DNA from: SMAG-U1939 sp035763125
Lineage (GTDB): Bacteria; Chloroflexota; Ktedonobacteria; Ktedonobacterales; JADMIN01
DNA: 64,000 nucleotides
Reading direction: 5' to 3'
Assembly: GCA_035763125.1 (NCBI GenBank)
Contig: DASUBU010000154.1
Span: forward strand, 9,513-73,512
Made by a program: the position numbers and the translations under genes
Shown here: positions 9,012-18,359 of the stretch, one piece after another
Numbering within the stretch: position 1 is the first letter of the stretch
Layout of the letters: each line of letters begins with the position of its first letter
The notes under the pieces: model-generated
The model's database searches: none
What the model was told of the DNA's origin: nothing
What the model saw: the letters and a program-made list of their open reading frames with translations, nothing else

Positions 9012-9136
9012 TCCGAGAGCGTCCGGCTCGTCCGGAATGCCAGAATGGAAGTGGAAGCGGACCCGGCTTCTCCCTCTCCTTCACCTCCTCCATCTCCTCT
9101 GTGTCCTCATTGTTGTTCTCCGCCTGGAGGCGCCCG

Positions 9137-10729
9137 GTGCGCGTGAGCGACGACGACCAGCGCGAGCAGCAACAGACCAACCTCTTCGGCGAGCCGGTTG
9201 AGCCGCGATCTGCTGGTCGTGCGCCACGCGCAGGTGCGTCAGTCAGAGCGGATGCCCTGGCGGCGGGCACTGCCATCCCCGATGAGGCGCGCCCGCTGGC
9301 CGATCGCATGCGGCCGCGCACGCTGGACGAGATCGTGGGCCAGCAGCACCTCATCGCGCCCGGCAAGGCGCTGCGGCGCGGCATCGAGGGCGACCATGTG
9401 CCCTCGATGATCCTGTGGGGTCCGCCCGGCAGCGGCAAGACGACACTCGCCAGTGTCATCGCGCAGACCACCCAGGCGCGCTTCGTGGCGCTCAGCGCGG
9501 TCAGCGCGGGTGTCGCCGATCTGCGGCGCGTGGTGGAAGACGCCGCCAAGCTGCTGCGCGCCACCAGCCGCCGCACGCTCCTCTTCATTGATGAGATCCA
9601 CCGCTTCTCCAAGTCGCAGCAGGACGCCATCCTGCCCTATGTCGAGCGCGGCACCGTGACGCTGATCGGCGCGACGACTGAGAATCCCTCGTTCGAGGTC
9701 AACGCCGCGCTGCTCTCACGCAGCCGGGTGTACAGCCTTTCCGCGCTGGCCGATAGCGATATTCTCGCGCTGCTGCGGCGGGCATTGGCCGATGCCGAAC
9801 GCGGTCTGGGCGCGCACCCCCTCACAGCGGCTGACGACGCGCTCGACTATCTGGCCGGCTTCGCCAACGGCGACGCGCGCGCCGCCCTCAACGCGCTGGA
9901 GCTGGCGGCGGCGGTGGCCGAGCCGGATGTCGATGGCGGCCGGGCGATTACGCTGGCGGTGGTGGAGGATGCTGTGCAGCGGCGCGCCTTGCTCTATGAC
10001 AAGGCCGGCGAGGAGCACTACAATCTGATCTCGGCGCTGCACAAGTCGCTGCGCGGCTCCGACCCAGATGCCGCGCTCTACTGGCTGGCGCGCATGCTGG
10101 AAGCCGGCGAAGACCCGCTCTACGTCGTGCGCCGGCTGATTCGCTTCGCCAGCGAGGATGTGGGGATGGCCGATCCGCAGGCGCTGCTGGTCTGCGTGGC
10201 GGCGCAGCAGGCGGTCCACTTCATCGGCATGCCGGAGGGCGCGCTGGCGCTGGCGCAGGCCGTCGTCCATCTGGCCGTCGCGCCCAAGAGCAACGCGCTC
10301 TACACGGCATACGGCGAGGCGGCAGGAGACGTGCAGGCGACGCGCAACGATCCCGTCCCGCTGCACCTGCGCAACGCGCCGACGCGGCTGATGAAAGACC
10401 TCGACTACGGCAAAGGCTACATCTACGCGCATGACCTCTACGCCGAGCGGCCCGACCCGGCCGATCCGTCGCGCCCGCCGCCCACGCGCCCGCAGGACTA
10501 CCTGCCCGAGGCGCTGCGCGAGCGCGCGTACTACCATCCCGGCGCGCAAGGCAACGAGGCCTCGATCCAGGCCTGGCTCGCCCGCCGCCACGCGGGTGGT
10601 CCACCGGCGGAAGGGCGTCCGCAAGACTCCTCTGCCCAGCGTGGACAGCCAGTAGGTGAGCAATCCGCAGACGACGCGACGAGTCCCGCCACGCTGCAAC
10701 AGAAAGACACCCCGAACGATGAGCGCTGA
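9137..10729 (+). CDS. rarA: replication-associated recombination protein A (RarA/MgsA AAA+ ATPase)
   Basis: 530 residues from the GTG at 9137 (GGAGG at 9126-9130, 6-base spacing); an alternative GTG lies at 9143. RarA acts at stalled replication forks. Visible are the early segment LADRMRPRTLDEIVGQ, Walker A GPPGSGKT, Walker B LLFIDEIHRFSKSQQD, the sensor segment GATTENPSFEVN, and the C-terminal MgsA oligomerisation region (ISALHKSLRGSDPDAALYWL). After the conserved core there is a Pro/Gly-rich tail of about 60 residues, part of it encoded by a fragment of the REP-like repeat found downstream of ftsH. The stop overlaps the next gene by 11 bases. Confidence 0.95.
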   Translation: MRVSDDDQREQQQTNLFGEPVEPRSAGRAPRAGASVRADALAAGTAIPDEARPLADRMRPRTLDEIVGQQHLIAPGKALRRGIEGDHVPSMILWGPPGSGKTTLASVIAQTTQARFVALSAVSAGVADLRRVVEDAAKLLRATSRRTLLFIDEIHRFSKSQQDAILPYVERGTVTLIGATTENPSFEVNAALLSRSRVYSLSALADSDILALLRRALADAERGLGAHPLTAADDALDYLAGFANGDARAALNALELAAAVAEPDVDGGRAITLAVVEDAVQRRALLYDKAGEEHYNLISALHKSLRGSDPDAALYWLARMLEAGEDPLYVVRRLIRFASEDVGMADPQALLVCVAAQQAVHFIGMPEGALALAQAVVHLAVAPKSNALYTAYGEAAGDVQATRNDPVPLHLRNAPTRLMKDLDYGKGYIYAHDLYAERPDPADPSRPPPTRPQDYLPEALRERAYYHPGAQGNEASIQAWLARRHAGGPPAEGRPQDSSAQRGQPVGEQSADDATSPATLQQKDTPNDER

Positions 10730-11261
10730 TCCCGCCGACCGCCCAGGCACGCTCCCCACAAGCCAAGCCGCCTCTGCCGGCCGCACGCGTACATTCGGCT
10801 GGCATGACCCACTGGCGTTTCTGCGCGAGGTGCGCGGCATGAGCGGCCTCCAGATGCTACGTGCGATCCGCGATGGCGAGCTCGCGCCACCGCCTATCAC
10901 GGAGGCGCTGGATTTCGCGCTGACCGAGGTAGAGGAAGGGCGCGTTGTCTTTGCGCTGACGCCCGCCGAGTATCACTACAATCCTATCGGCTCGGTGCAT
11001 GGTGGGGTGGCGGCGACGCTGCTCGATTCGGCCATGGGCTGCGCGGTCAACACGCTGCTGCCGGCGGGTGTGGCCTACACGACCCTGGAGCTGAAGGTCA
11101 ACTACATTCGTCCGCTGACGATCGCTACGGGTCCCGTACGGGCCGAGGGGACCGTGCAGCACCTCGGCGGCAAGATCGCCGTCGCCGAGGGCAAGCTCAC
11201 CGGCCAGGACGGCAAGCTCTACGCATCGGCCACGACCACGTGCCTCGTCATGCGGCCGTAA
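10719..11261 (+). CDS. PaaI-type hotdog thioesterase
   Basis: 180 residues. The hotdog domain spans about residues 50-175 and carries the PaaI-type motif HGGVAATLLDSAMG, whose His-Gly-Gly and Asp lie in the active site for acyl-CoA thioester hydrolysis. The core is followed by the strand LELKVNYIRPLT. The start overlaps the end of rarA by 11 bases; a longer in-frame start at 10656 lies inside rarA. The acyl-CoA substrate cannot be read from sequence. The RBS is weak, which fits translational coupling to rarA. Confidence 0.85.
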   Translation: MSADPADRPGTLPTSQAASAGRTRTFGWHDPLAFLREVRGMSGLQMLRAIRDGELAPPPITEALDFALTEVEEGRVVFALTPAEYHYNPIGSVHGGVAATLLDSAMGCAVNTLLPAGVAYTTLELKVNYIRPLTIATGPVRAEGTVQHLGGKIAVAEGKLTGQDGKLYASATTTCLVMRP

Positions 11262-11311
11262 CACCACCTCGATAGCGCGCCGACACAATGAGCTGAAAGG
11301 CTACCGCTGCC

Positions 11312-12130
11312 ATGCCCACTATCTTGCGCGAGCCGAGTCGCGCCGCTATCGTCGCCGCCATTGAGGCGAATGAGGCAGCCTACTGGCTGTACGGCGCGGC
11401 ACGCGCTGGCTGGGAGGTCATCGAGGAGCCAGACGTGACGCTGTATCGCAGCGGCGAGGCGAACGTCGAGCATAACGGCGTGCTGCTGCCACGGCTGAAC
11501 GAAGCGACTACCGAAGCGCGTGTGGCGGCAATCTGCCGGCATTTTCAAGCGCGCAGCCTGCCGTTCATCTGGTGGGAGGCGCCCGCCGACCTGGAGCCGA
11601 TGCTCGCGGCGCAGGGCCTCGTGCTGGGCTCGCGTGACGCGGGGATGGCCGCCGACCTCTCTCGTGTGCCGGAGGCCGTCCCGCTGCCGCCCGGCATCGC
11701 GGTCGAGCGTGTGCGTGACGACGAGGGCGCGCGCGAGTGGCGAGCTGCGCTCTACGCTGGCCATGGCGAGCCGCCACCTGCCCCAGCGCCGCTCGAGACC
11801 TTCGCCCCCGCCACCTATGGCGACGATGAGCCGCTGCGCTGCTACCTCGCACGGCGCGCAGACGGCACGCCAGTCGCCACGGCGCAGTTGTTGCTCGCGG
11901 AGGGGGTGGCCGGGATCTACTGCGTTACCACGGTACCGGAGGAGCGCGGACAGGGCATCGGCACGGCCGTCACTCATGCGGCGATGCGCGAGGCACATGC
12001 GCTGGGCTATGCTATCGGCGTGCTCGGCGCGACGGCGCTCGGCGAAGGCGTCTATCGCCGGCTGGGCTTCGAGCAATACATGGACATGACGGCGTACGAG
12101 TGGCATCCACCGGCGGCGAGCGGGAAGTGA
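11312..12130 (+). CDS. GNAT family N-acetyltransferase
   Basis: 272 residues, two halves. The C-terminal half (about 130-265) is a GNAT domain with the acetyl-CoA loop RGQGIGTA and the late segment GVYRRLGFEQY. The N-terminal half (1-120) looks like a degenerate GNAT-like or substrate-binding lobe. Transfer of acetyl from acetyl-CoA to an unidentified amine is expected. It is followed 8 bases later by the LLM oxidoreductase, so the two are probably co-transcribed. Confidence 0.85.
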   Translation: MPTILREPSRAAIVAAIEANEAAYWLYGAARAGWEVIEEPDVTLYRSGEANVEHNGVLLPRLNEATTEARVAAICRHFQARSLPFIWWEAPADLEPMLAAQGLVLGSRDAGMAADLSRVPEAVPLPPGIAVERVRDDEGAREWRAALYAGHGEPPPAPAPLETFAPATYGDDEPLRCYLARRADGTPVATAQLLLAEGVAGIYCVTTVPEERGQGIGTAVTHAAMREAHALGYAIGVLGATALGEGVYRRLGFEQYMDMTAYEWHPPAASGK

Positions 12131-12138
12131 GGCAGAGT

Positions 12139-13173
12139 ATGCGACTCGGACTGTCACTGGGCTATTGGGGTGCGCGGCCGGCTGATTCTCTGCCGCTGGT
12201 GCAAGAGGCCGAGCGGCTCGGCTTCGACTCGGTCTGGTGTGCGGAGGCCTATGGCTCGGACGCCGTAACGCCGCTGGCCTGGATCGGCGCGCTGACCAGC
12301 CGCATCAAGCTGGGCACCGGCATCCTGCAGATGCCCGCGCGCACGCCGGCCAACACGGCTATGACGGCCGCGACGCTCGATCTGCTCAGCGGCGGGCGCG
12401 TGCTGCTCGGGCTAGGCGTCTCGGGGCCGCAGGTGGTGGAAGGCTGGCATGGCGTGCCATACGGCAAGCCACTGGCGCGCACGCGCGAGTACGTCGAGAT
12501 TCTGCGCGCGATCTGGGCACGCAAAGAGCCACTGAGCTATCAGGGCCAGGAGTATCAGATTCCGTATCCCGGCGGTACGGGCTTGGGCAAGCCGCTCAAG
12601 CTGACGTTGCATCCGCTGCGCCCGCGCATCCCCATCTACCTCGCCGCCATCGGTCCCAAGAACATCGAGTTGACCGGCGAGATCGCCGATGGCTGGCTGC
12701 CGATCTTCTACGCGCCGGAGCGCGAGCGCGATTACCTCGCCCCGCTCGACGCTGGCCTCGCCAAGCGCGCGACCGGTGAGCAGGCCGAGGCGGCAGAGCC
12801 GTTCGACATCGCCGCGACCGTCAACGTGGTGCTGGGCGACGACGTACAGCTCTGCCGCGACATGCTCAAGCCGATGCTGGCGCTCTACATCGGCGGGATG
12901 GGCGCACGCGGCAAGAACTTCTACAACGACCTGGCCTGCCGCTACGGCTACGAGGCGGCGGCCAAGGAGATTCAGGACCTGTATCTGGACGGCAAGCAGA
13001 AGGCGGCCGCGGCGGCGGTGCCCGACGCACTGGTGGACGAGGTGGCGCTCTGCGGCCCCAAGGAGCGCATCGCCGAGCGGCTGGAGCCGTGGAAGCGCTC
13101 GCGGGTGACGACGATGGTGCTCGGCACGATCCAGCCCGAAGCGCTGCAGGCGCTCGCCGAGCTGGCGCTGTAG
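12139..13173 (+). CDS. LLM class (F420-dependent type) oxidoreductase
   Basis: 344 residues, luciferase-like TIM barrel. Family features: the opening beta strand MRLGLSLGYWG, the segment GFDSVWCAEAYGSDA, and RIKLGTGI with the following TAATLDLLSGGRVLLGLG, which lines the cofactor phosphate site. The length and these segments match the F420-dependent branch rather than bacterial luciferase proper, which would mean the host makes coenzyme F420; no F420 biosynthesis gene is in the window. GAGG at 12129-12132 sets the ATG at 12139. The substrate is unknown. Confidence 0.87.
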   Translation: MRLGLSLGYWGARPADSLPLVQEAERLGFDSVWCAEAYGSDAVTPLAWIGALTSRIKLGTGILQMPARTPANTAMTAATLDLLSGGRVLLGLGVSGPQVVEGWHGVPYGKPLARTREYVEILRAIWARKEPLSYQGQEYQIPYPGGTGLGKPLKLTLHPLRPRIPIYLAAIGPKNIELTGEIADGWLPIFYAPERERDYLAPLDAGLAKRATGEQAEAAEPFDIAATVNVVLGDDVQLCRDMLKPMLALYIGGMGARGKNFYNDLACRYGYEAAAKEIQDLYLDGKQKAAAAAVPDALVDEVALCGPKERIAERLEPWKRSRVTTMVLGTIQPEALQALAELAL

Positions 13174-13229
13174 GAGAAGGCGCACAAGCCGGAAACGCGG
13201 CCGCCGCAGTAATCCAGCGCAAGCGGATA

Positions 13230-13793
13230 TTACGCCTCGAATGCGGCGGCGATCGTCGGCTGATAGATCAAGTCGCGGTAGATGATGCCCATGCGGTCGG
13301 GTGGATAGGGCATGTCGTGCTCCAGCCACCACTGGATCAGCGCCACCGCCGACGCCACCAGATGGTTGGCGGCGATAGCGGGCGGGACGTCGCTTCCCAG
13401 TCGTGGACGCTGCTGCGCCAGAACGCTGTGGCTGCCCTCATCAATGATGCGCTGCACGAGACTGCTGGACCCGCGCGTGGAGAGCAGGACACGGGATAGC
13501 TCGCTATGCTCGCGCACGTAGCGAAAGAGCAGCGTGCCGACCGTGGCCGGATCAACGATGGGTGCCGGCGGCTGCAGCAGGGCAACGAGCTCGTCCAGCA
13601 CGACGTCCAGCACGTCTTCCAGCAGCGCGTCCTTGTCATGGTAATGGCGGAAGAACGTGGCGTAGGCGACATCCGCGCGCTGGGTGATGTCGCGAATGGT
13701 GACGGCCTCGTAGCCTTTTTCCAGCGTCAGCGCAATGAGGGCTTTCGCCAGTGAGTTCTGGGTGCGCTTGACCCGCCGATCCTGTAGATCCAT
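13230..13793 (-). CDS. TetR family transcriptional regulator
   Basis: 187 residues. The N-terminal helix-turn-helix (about 10-57) contains GYEAVTIRDITQRADVAYATFFRHY, typical of TetR, followed by an all-alpha ligand-binding domain. The gene is divergent from the P450 gene, so it probably represses that gene and itself. AGGAGGGAGG lies about 14 bases before the ATG at 13793; a frame extending to 13949 adds a low-complexity leader and is unlikely. Confidence 0.88.
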   Translation of the reverse strand: MDLQDRRVKRTQNSLAKALIALTLEKGYEAVTIRDITQRADVAYATFFRHYHDKDALLEDVLDVVLDELVALLQPPAPIVDPATVGTLLFRYVREHSELSRVLLSTRGSSSLVQRIIDEGSHSVLAQQRPRLGSDVPPAIAANHLVASAVALIQWWLEHDMPYPPDRMGIIYRDLIYQPTIAAAFEA

Positions 13794-14130
13794 GCGCGTG
13801 ATGTGCGCCTCCCTCCTCACCGATTGCTCATCACACGCCGGACGCACTGGTGCCGCCCGCTCGCCCCGAGCCGCCTTATTGTACCATGCCGCCCCCCTGA
13901 GTCCCTCCGTGCTCGACGGCGCACTGTCCGCCGCTGGACATGCTGGCATGGAATGATATATACTATCTCATATGTTACACTATGTAGCGCAAACTATCGG
14001 ACAGTGGCGCCAGCCGTGATTGCCACGGTGCGCGGCCGATGTCGCCATCAAAGGCCGTGATCGCCCGGAACGCCACAGCGAATGACACAGCACATCCTCA
14101 CCAGCACCTCGATACGAAAGGGCGGACTCC
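13794..14130. promoter_or_regulatory. TetR/P450 divergent control region
   Basis: 337 bases between divergent genes with no open gene. The stretch 13953-13998 is the most AT-rich patch locally and contains ACTAT three times (13962, 13979, 13993) plus TATATACT and CATATG. Promoters for both genes and the TetR operator probably lie here, but no clean palindrome was found. Confidence 0.35.
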
Positions 14131-15459
14131 ATGCCGCTAGACTATCTGACAGACCTCTCCCCGGCCACAACAGATCGCAGTGTAGAACGTTCATCGGACG
14201 CGGACGCCATCCCACACACACATGACACGAAGCCGGCCGCCGGCAGGTGTCCGGTGGATCACAGTGCGTTCTTTCAGAAGAAGACGGCGACGGCCGCCGA
14301 GCCGGCAGATCTGCCCGACGTGGAGCAAGACGCGGACGGAACATGGCACATTCGCGCCTTTCAGGAGGCTCGCGCCATCCTGCGCGGCGGCGATACGAAA
14401 CAAGCCGGCTTCCGCGCCGAGCTCGTCGAGCGGTTGTCGGGCGAAGGCAACATCCCCATCCTGTATCAAGAAGGCAAGACACACCAGCAGCAGCGCAAGC
14501 AGACCGCGCGCTTCTTCACACCGAAGGCGGTCAGCAGCGATTACCGCCAGTTGATGGAGTCGGTGGCCGACGAGCTGATTGCCGAGCTGCGACGCGACAA
14601 GCGCGCCGACCTGAGCGCGCTGAGCCTGGCGCTGGCGGTGCGTGTGGCGGCCGCCGTCGTAGGCCTCACCAATAGCCGCCGGCCGGGCATGCCGAAGCGG
14701 CTGGAAGCCTTCTTTACCGTCGATGCGGGTGGCGAGGCGCACGACTGGCGACAGGCGCTCGCACACATCTGGCACACTGCCCGGAGCCAGCTGCACTTCC
14801 TGGCGTTCTTCTATCTGGATGTGAAGCCCGCCATCGAAGCGCGCAAGCGCCAGCCGACCGAGGATGTCATCTCGCATCTGCTGGCGCTGGGGTACCGCGA
14901 TCGCGAGATTCTCACCGAGTGCGTCACGTACGGCGCCGCTGGCATGGTGACCACGCGGGAGTTCATCAGCGTCGCCACGTGGCATCTGCTCGAACAACCC
15001 ACGCTGCGGGCGCGCTATCTGGCGGCGCCAGAGGCCGAGCGGCTGGCGCTGCTAGAGGAAATCTTGCGGCTCGAGCCGGTGGTGGGGCATCTCTACCGCC
15101 GGGCCACGAAAGACATCCACCTCACGGTTGGCGCCGAGTCCGTCACGATTCCACAAGGCGCGCTGCTGGACCTGCACATACACGCCGCCAACACCGACGA
15201 GCGCGTGACGGGCGAGTATCCATTCGCGATCCGTCCTAACCGCGAGCTGCACGGAGAGCGCGTGGGCGCGGCCATGCTCAGCTTCGGGGACGGCGCCCAC
15301 CGCTGCCCAGGCTCCTACATCGCCCTGCAGGAGACCGACATCTTCCTGCGGCGACTGCTGGCGCTGGAAGGTCTGCGCATGGAGGGCCCACCTACGCTGA
15401 CGTGGAATGCGCTGGTGACCGGCTACGAGCTGCGCGACTTCCCCATCAGCGTCGCCTAA
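14131..15459 (+). CDS. cytochrome P450
   Basis: 442 residues, soluble bacterial type. Heme loop FGDGAHRCPG with axial Cys392; the I-helix segment GAAGMVTTREF carries the acid/Thr region; the K-helix has EEILR (ExxR). The N-terminus contains GRCPVDHS, a segment seen in several bacterial P450 groups. Monooxygenation of an unidentified substrate is expected; electron partners are not encoded nearby. A divergent TetR gene suggests substrate-induced expression. AAGGGCGG lies upstream of the ATG. A strong hairpin follows the gene. Confidence 0.93.
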   Translation: MPLDYLTDLSPATTDRSVERSSDADAIPHTHDTKPAAGRCPVDHSAFFQKKTATAAEPADLPDVEQDADGTWHIRAFQEARAILRGGDTKQAGFRAELVERLSGEGNIPILYQEGKTHQQQRKQTARFFTPKAVSSDYRQLMESVADELIAELRRDKRADLSALSLALAVRVAAAVVGLTNSRRPGMPKRLEAFFTVDAGGEAHDWRQALAHIWHTARSQLHFLAFFYLDVKPAIEARKRQPTEDVISHLLALGYRDREILTECVTYGAAGMVTTREFISVATWHLLEQPTLRARYLAAPEAERLALLEEILRLEPVVGHLYRRATKDIHLTVGAESVTIPQGALLDLHIHAANTDERVTGEYPFAIRPNRELHGERVGAAMLSFGDGAHRCPGSYIALQETDIFLRRLLALEGLRMEGPPTLTWNALVTGYELRDFPISVA

Positions 15460-15504
15460 GCGAAGAAGACGGCCAGCGCACTGCAGCACTGTACGGCAAC
15501 AAAG

Positions 15505-15541
15505 CGGCCGATTCCTACGCATAGCGCGTGGGAACCGGCCG
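15505..15541. terminator. long bidirectional hairpin between convergent genes
   Basis: CGGCCG-TTCC-ACGC pairs with GCGT-GGAA-CGGCCG across a short loop, with single-base interruptions. It lies between the P450 stop (15459) and the stop of the leftward gene (15558). The leftward flank reads CTTTGTT, weakly T-rich. Confidence 0.6.
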
Positions 15542-15557
15542 TCTGTTACACGTAACG

Positions 15558-16610
15558 CTAGCGACGCGTGCCTGTGGGCTGGCGCTGCTGGCCGCCGAAC
15601 CTCGGCCAGTACCCGCGGACCTGGCGGCCGCTGGCCGTCTCGCGCGTAGTCTGGGCATTCCAGCGGCGCTGCCACAGGCCGAAATAGGTCGCGACCGCCG
15701 AGACGATCACGCCGAAGCCGAACGCGCGGAGGCGGCGCCCGGTCACACTGGCCGTTTGGCCGGCTGTGCTCAGAGCGGAGCTGGTGCGCGCGCCTGTGCT
15801 CTGGACGAATCCCGTCACAGGTGCCGTGAGCGCGGTCAGCCGGGAAGCCTGCACCTTGCGCTTCGCGGGGGTTTGACGCGCACGAGCCCTCACGAACCGG
15901 GCGCGGGTGCCGTACCACATGCCAGTGAGCCGCTCGCCGGCGCGCGCGGTCATCCCCGGCCGCTTTCGGGCGCCGGTTGTGGCCATGGTGCGCATCCAGG
16001 TGTCGCGCACGCGGTCGAGCGCGGCGCTCACCGCATCGCTCGCATCATCGAGGGCATCTCGCACGGAGTCACTGGTACGCGACGCGAGTGTCCCCATGTT
16101 GGCGCCTGCCAGGACGGTGGCCGCCTTCGCCTTGCCGGTCAGGCCGCTCGCGGAGTACTTCGCCGAACGCACGCCGCGCCTGAAGCGCCTGCGCGCCTTG
16201 GTCGTCGCTCTGCGGCCAGTCAGATCGTTCCACTGGCGGCGCGCACCGCTGGCAAGCGTATTAACGGTGCTGAGGATCGCAGGCCGCTGCCGGCGCCGGG
16301 CGATCAGCACAGCGGTAGTAGCGCCGACTGCCGCCGGCACCAGCGCCGCTGGCACATACCACCAGCGGAACCAGCCTGTCCGCTGCTCTTGCATGAGGTC
16401 GGTCATATCCGGCGTTGCACCGGCTGGTGGCAAGCTGCCCATCTCGACCGTGACGACCTCGACCTGCGCCACCGGTTCGCCTAGCTCGCCAAGCAGAGCC
16501 TCGGACGGCAGATCCATCCCCTGCTCGCCCGCCGTCTCCTGCGCGAACTGATCGCCAGGCGTCTGGCCTGGATAGAAGTCGCCGGTGCCGCTACGTCCCG
16601 CCGCACTCAT
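15558..16610 (-). CDS. basic membrane protein, unknown function
   Basis: 350 residues, not recognised. One hydrophobic helix near residues 82-104 follows an acidic N-terminus, then a very Arg/Ala-rich middle (RRATTKARRRFRRG), amphipathic helix-rich segments (SDSVRDALDDASDAVSAALD) resembling membrane- or apolipoprotein-like helices, and a second hydrophobic helix near 310-330. The strong RBS (GGAGGAGATT) fixes the ATG at 16610. It lies 78 bases downstream of the ABC-F gene on the same strand and could be co-transcribed. The charge suggests contact with nucleic acid, ribosome or membrane, but nothing specific can be claimed. Confidence 0.7.
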   Translation of the reverse strand: MSAAGRSGTGDFYPGQTPGDQFAQETAGEQGMDLPSEALLGELGEPVAQVEVVTVEMGSLPPAGATPDMTDLMQEQRTGWFRWWYVPAALVPAAVGATTAVLIARRRQRPAILSTVNTLASGARRQWNDLTGRRATTKARRRFRRGVRSAKYSASGLTGKAKAATVLAGANMGTLASRTSDSVRDALDDASDAVSAALDRVRDTWMRTMATTGARKRPGMTARAGERLTGMWYGTRARFVRARARQTPAKRKVQASRLTALTAPVTGFVQSTGARTSSALSTAGQTASVTGRRLRAFGFGVIVSAVATYFGLWQRRWNAQTTRETASGRQVRGYWPRFGGQQRQPTGTRR

Positions 16611-16688
16611 CTGAATCTCCTCCTTTGCCGTCGGTATCACTGGGTGCCGTGTCTTCGCTATTTCAAACCTCTCGCAGCGTCGCATGTT

Positions 16689-18359
16689 TCATGCCGTCTG
16701 GACTGTTGAGGAGCCGCCATCATGCTCTAACCGGCCGCCTTCGAGCAGCCAGCGCTCGCCGCCGAAGCGGCGCATGAACCAGCGATCGTGCGTCACCACC
16801 AGCACCGGACCCAGGAACTCGCGCACCGCCACCTCGAAAGCCTCCAGCACGTCCAGGCTAAGATAGTTCGTCGGCTCATCCAGCACCAGCGCGTTGGGTC
16901 GCTCGGCCACCAGCCTCGCGATCTCCAGCTTGCGCCGCTGGCCCATGCTGAGCGCACCGACCGGCTTGTCCAGGTCGTCCAGCCGGAAGAGGCCGTTGCC
17001 CAGGATGCTCGCCACCAGTGTCCCTTCCGGACCAGTCAGTCCCTCACGATAGGCCTGCAAAAGCGTTTGGCCTGGCGCGAGTGGCCGCGGCTCCTGTGGC
17101 AGATAGCCGATGCCTGTGCCGGGAGCCAGGCGCACGCTGCCGTCGTCTGGCGCCTCCAGCCCCAGCAGCAGGCGCAGCAGCGTCGTCTTGCCGGCGCCGT
17201 TCGGCCCGGCCAGGATCACTCGTGCATCAGGCGGCAGCGCGAAGCTGACACCGGCAAAGAGCGTGCGCCCGCCGTAGTGCTTGGCGAGGTTCTCAGCGCG
17301 GATTACCGTGCGTGAGGCAGGTTGCTCACCCTGAAAGCGCGGCGCGAAACGCAGCGGCTTGGGCGGCTTCTCGATGGGATGGGCCTCCAGCCGCGCGAGC
17401 CGCTCCTGGGCGGCGCGGACGTTGCGCGAGACGGTGCGCGCGACCTGCTCGCCCTTGAAATTGTAGAGTGACTTGTCGTTATCTGTGGGGCGGCGATGGT
17501 GGCCGACCTGCTGGGACTCCACGCGGACTCGCCGGCGCAGCTCCGCGATCTCCTGCTGCTGACGGTCGTAGGCCTCATGGCGAGTGGCAAGCTCGGCCGC
17601 GCGGGCGGCGGCGTAGGCGTCGTAGTCGCCCTCATAGCGCCGCAGCTCGTGCGTATAATCGTCAATCGCGAGGATGCGGTTGACCGTGCGGTTGAGGAAC
17701 TCGCGATCGTGCGAGACGGTCAGCAGCGCACCGGGATAGCCCGCGAGGAAGCTTTCAAGCCACGCCAGCGCGCCGGCATCCAGGTGATTGGTCGGCTCGT
17801 CCAGCAGGAGCACATCCGGCGCGCTCAAGAGCAGGGCCGCCAACCCCACACGCGCCTTCTCTCCGCCGGAGAGTGTGACGACCTTCCGCTCGCTCGGCAG
17901 GTACGCGAGGTCGAGGCCAGCCAGCACGGCCTCGATGCGATGCTCCAGCTCGTAGCCACCACGATCCTGGAAGCGCGTGGCAAGCGCCCCATATTCATCG
18001 AGCAATACAGCAGGGTCGTCAGGCGGGGGAGTCGCCGCCAGCCGCGCCTCCAGCTCGCGCATACGCGCCTCGATGCGCCGCAGATCGCCGACGGCCTCCG
18101 CGATCAGGTCGGCGATGGTGCTGCCGGTGAACGGGGGCGTGGACTGCGGCAGATAGCCAAGCGTGACAGAGGGCGCTCGCGTCAGCGTTCCGGCGTCGGC
18201 GCTCTCGCGGCCGGCGAGAATGCGCAACAGGGTCGTCTTGCCAGCGCCGTTGGCTCCCACCAGCCCGGCGCGCTCGCCGCGCTCCAGGGCAAAGCTGACG
18301 TCGCACAGGACATCTGCGGGGCCGAAAGACTTTGAGAGATGCATGACCTGCAACAGCAT
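16689..18359 (-). CDS. ABC-F type ATPase (translation factor or antibiotic-resistance type)
   Basis: 556 residues, two ABC domains and no transmembrane segments, as in ABC-F proteins, which bind the ribosomal E site. Domain 1: Walker A GANGAGKTT, signature LSGGEKARVGLA, Walker B VLLLDEPTNHLD. A charged linker follows. Domain 2: Walker A GPNGAGKTT, signature LSMGQRRKLEIA, Walker B LVLDEPTNYLS. The second signature has Met in place of the usual Gly, as in some resistance-type ABC-F members. Whether this is an EttA/Uup-like housekeeping factor or an antibiotic-resistance protein cannot be decided from sequence alone. Confidence 0.9.
   Translation of the reverse strand: MLLQVMHLSKSFGPADVLCDVSFALERGERAGLVGANGAGKTTLLRILAGRESADAGTLTRAPSVTLGYLPQSTPPFTGSTIADLIAEAVGDLRRIEARMRELEARLAATPPPDDPAVLLDEYGALATRFQDRGGYELEHRIEAVLAGLDLAYLPSERKVVTLSGGEKARVGLAALLLSAPDVLLLDEPTNHLDAGALAWLESFLAGYPGALLTVSHDREFLNRTVNRILAIDDYTHELRRYEGDYDAYAAARAAELATRHEAYDRQQQEIAELRRRVRVESQQVGHHRRPTDNDKSLYNFKGEQVARTVSRNVRAAQERLARLEAHPIEKPPKPLRFAPRFQGEQPASRTVIRAENLAKHYGGRTLFAGVSFALPPDARVILAGPNGAGKTTLLRLLLGLEAPDDGSVRLAPGTGIGYLPQEPRPLAPGQTLLQAYREGLTGPEGTLVASILGNGLFRLDDLDKPVGALSMGQRRKLEIARLVAERPNALVLDEPTNYLSLDVLEAFEVAVREFLGPVLVVTHDRWFMRRFGGERWLLEGGRLEHDGGSSTVQTA

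Noticed and set aside
9716..10900. 394-codon leftward frame over rarA
   Set aside because: Antisense to the conserved RarA C-terminal domain; no support.
15528..16484. 318-codon rightward frame over the basic membrane protein gene
   Set aside because: The leftward frame has a strong RBS, plausible helices and a terminator; the rightward translation is low-complexity.
16689..18359. ABC transporter ATPase subunit
   Set aside because: Two fused ABC domains with the ABC-F linker and no transmembrane or permease partner.
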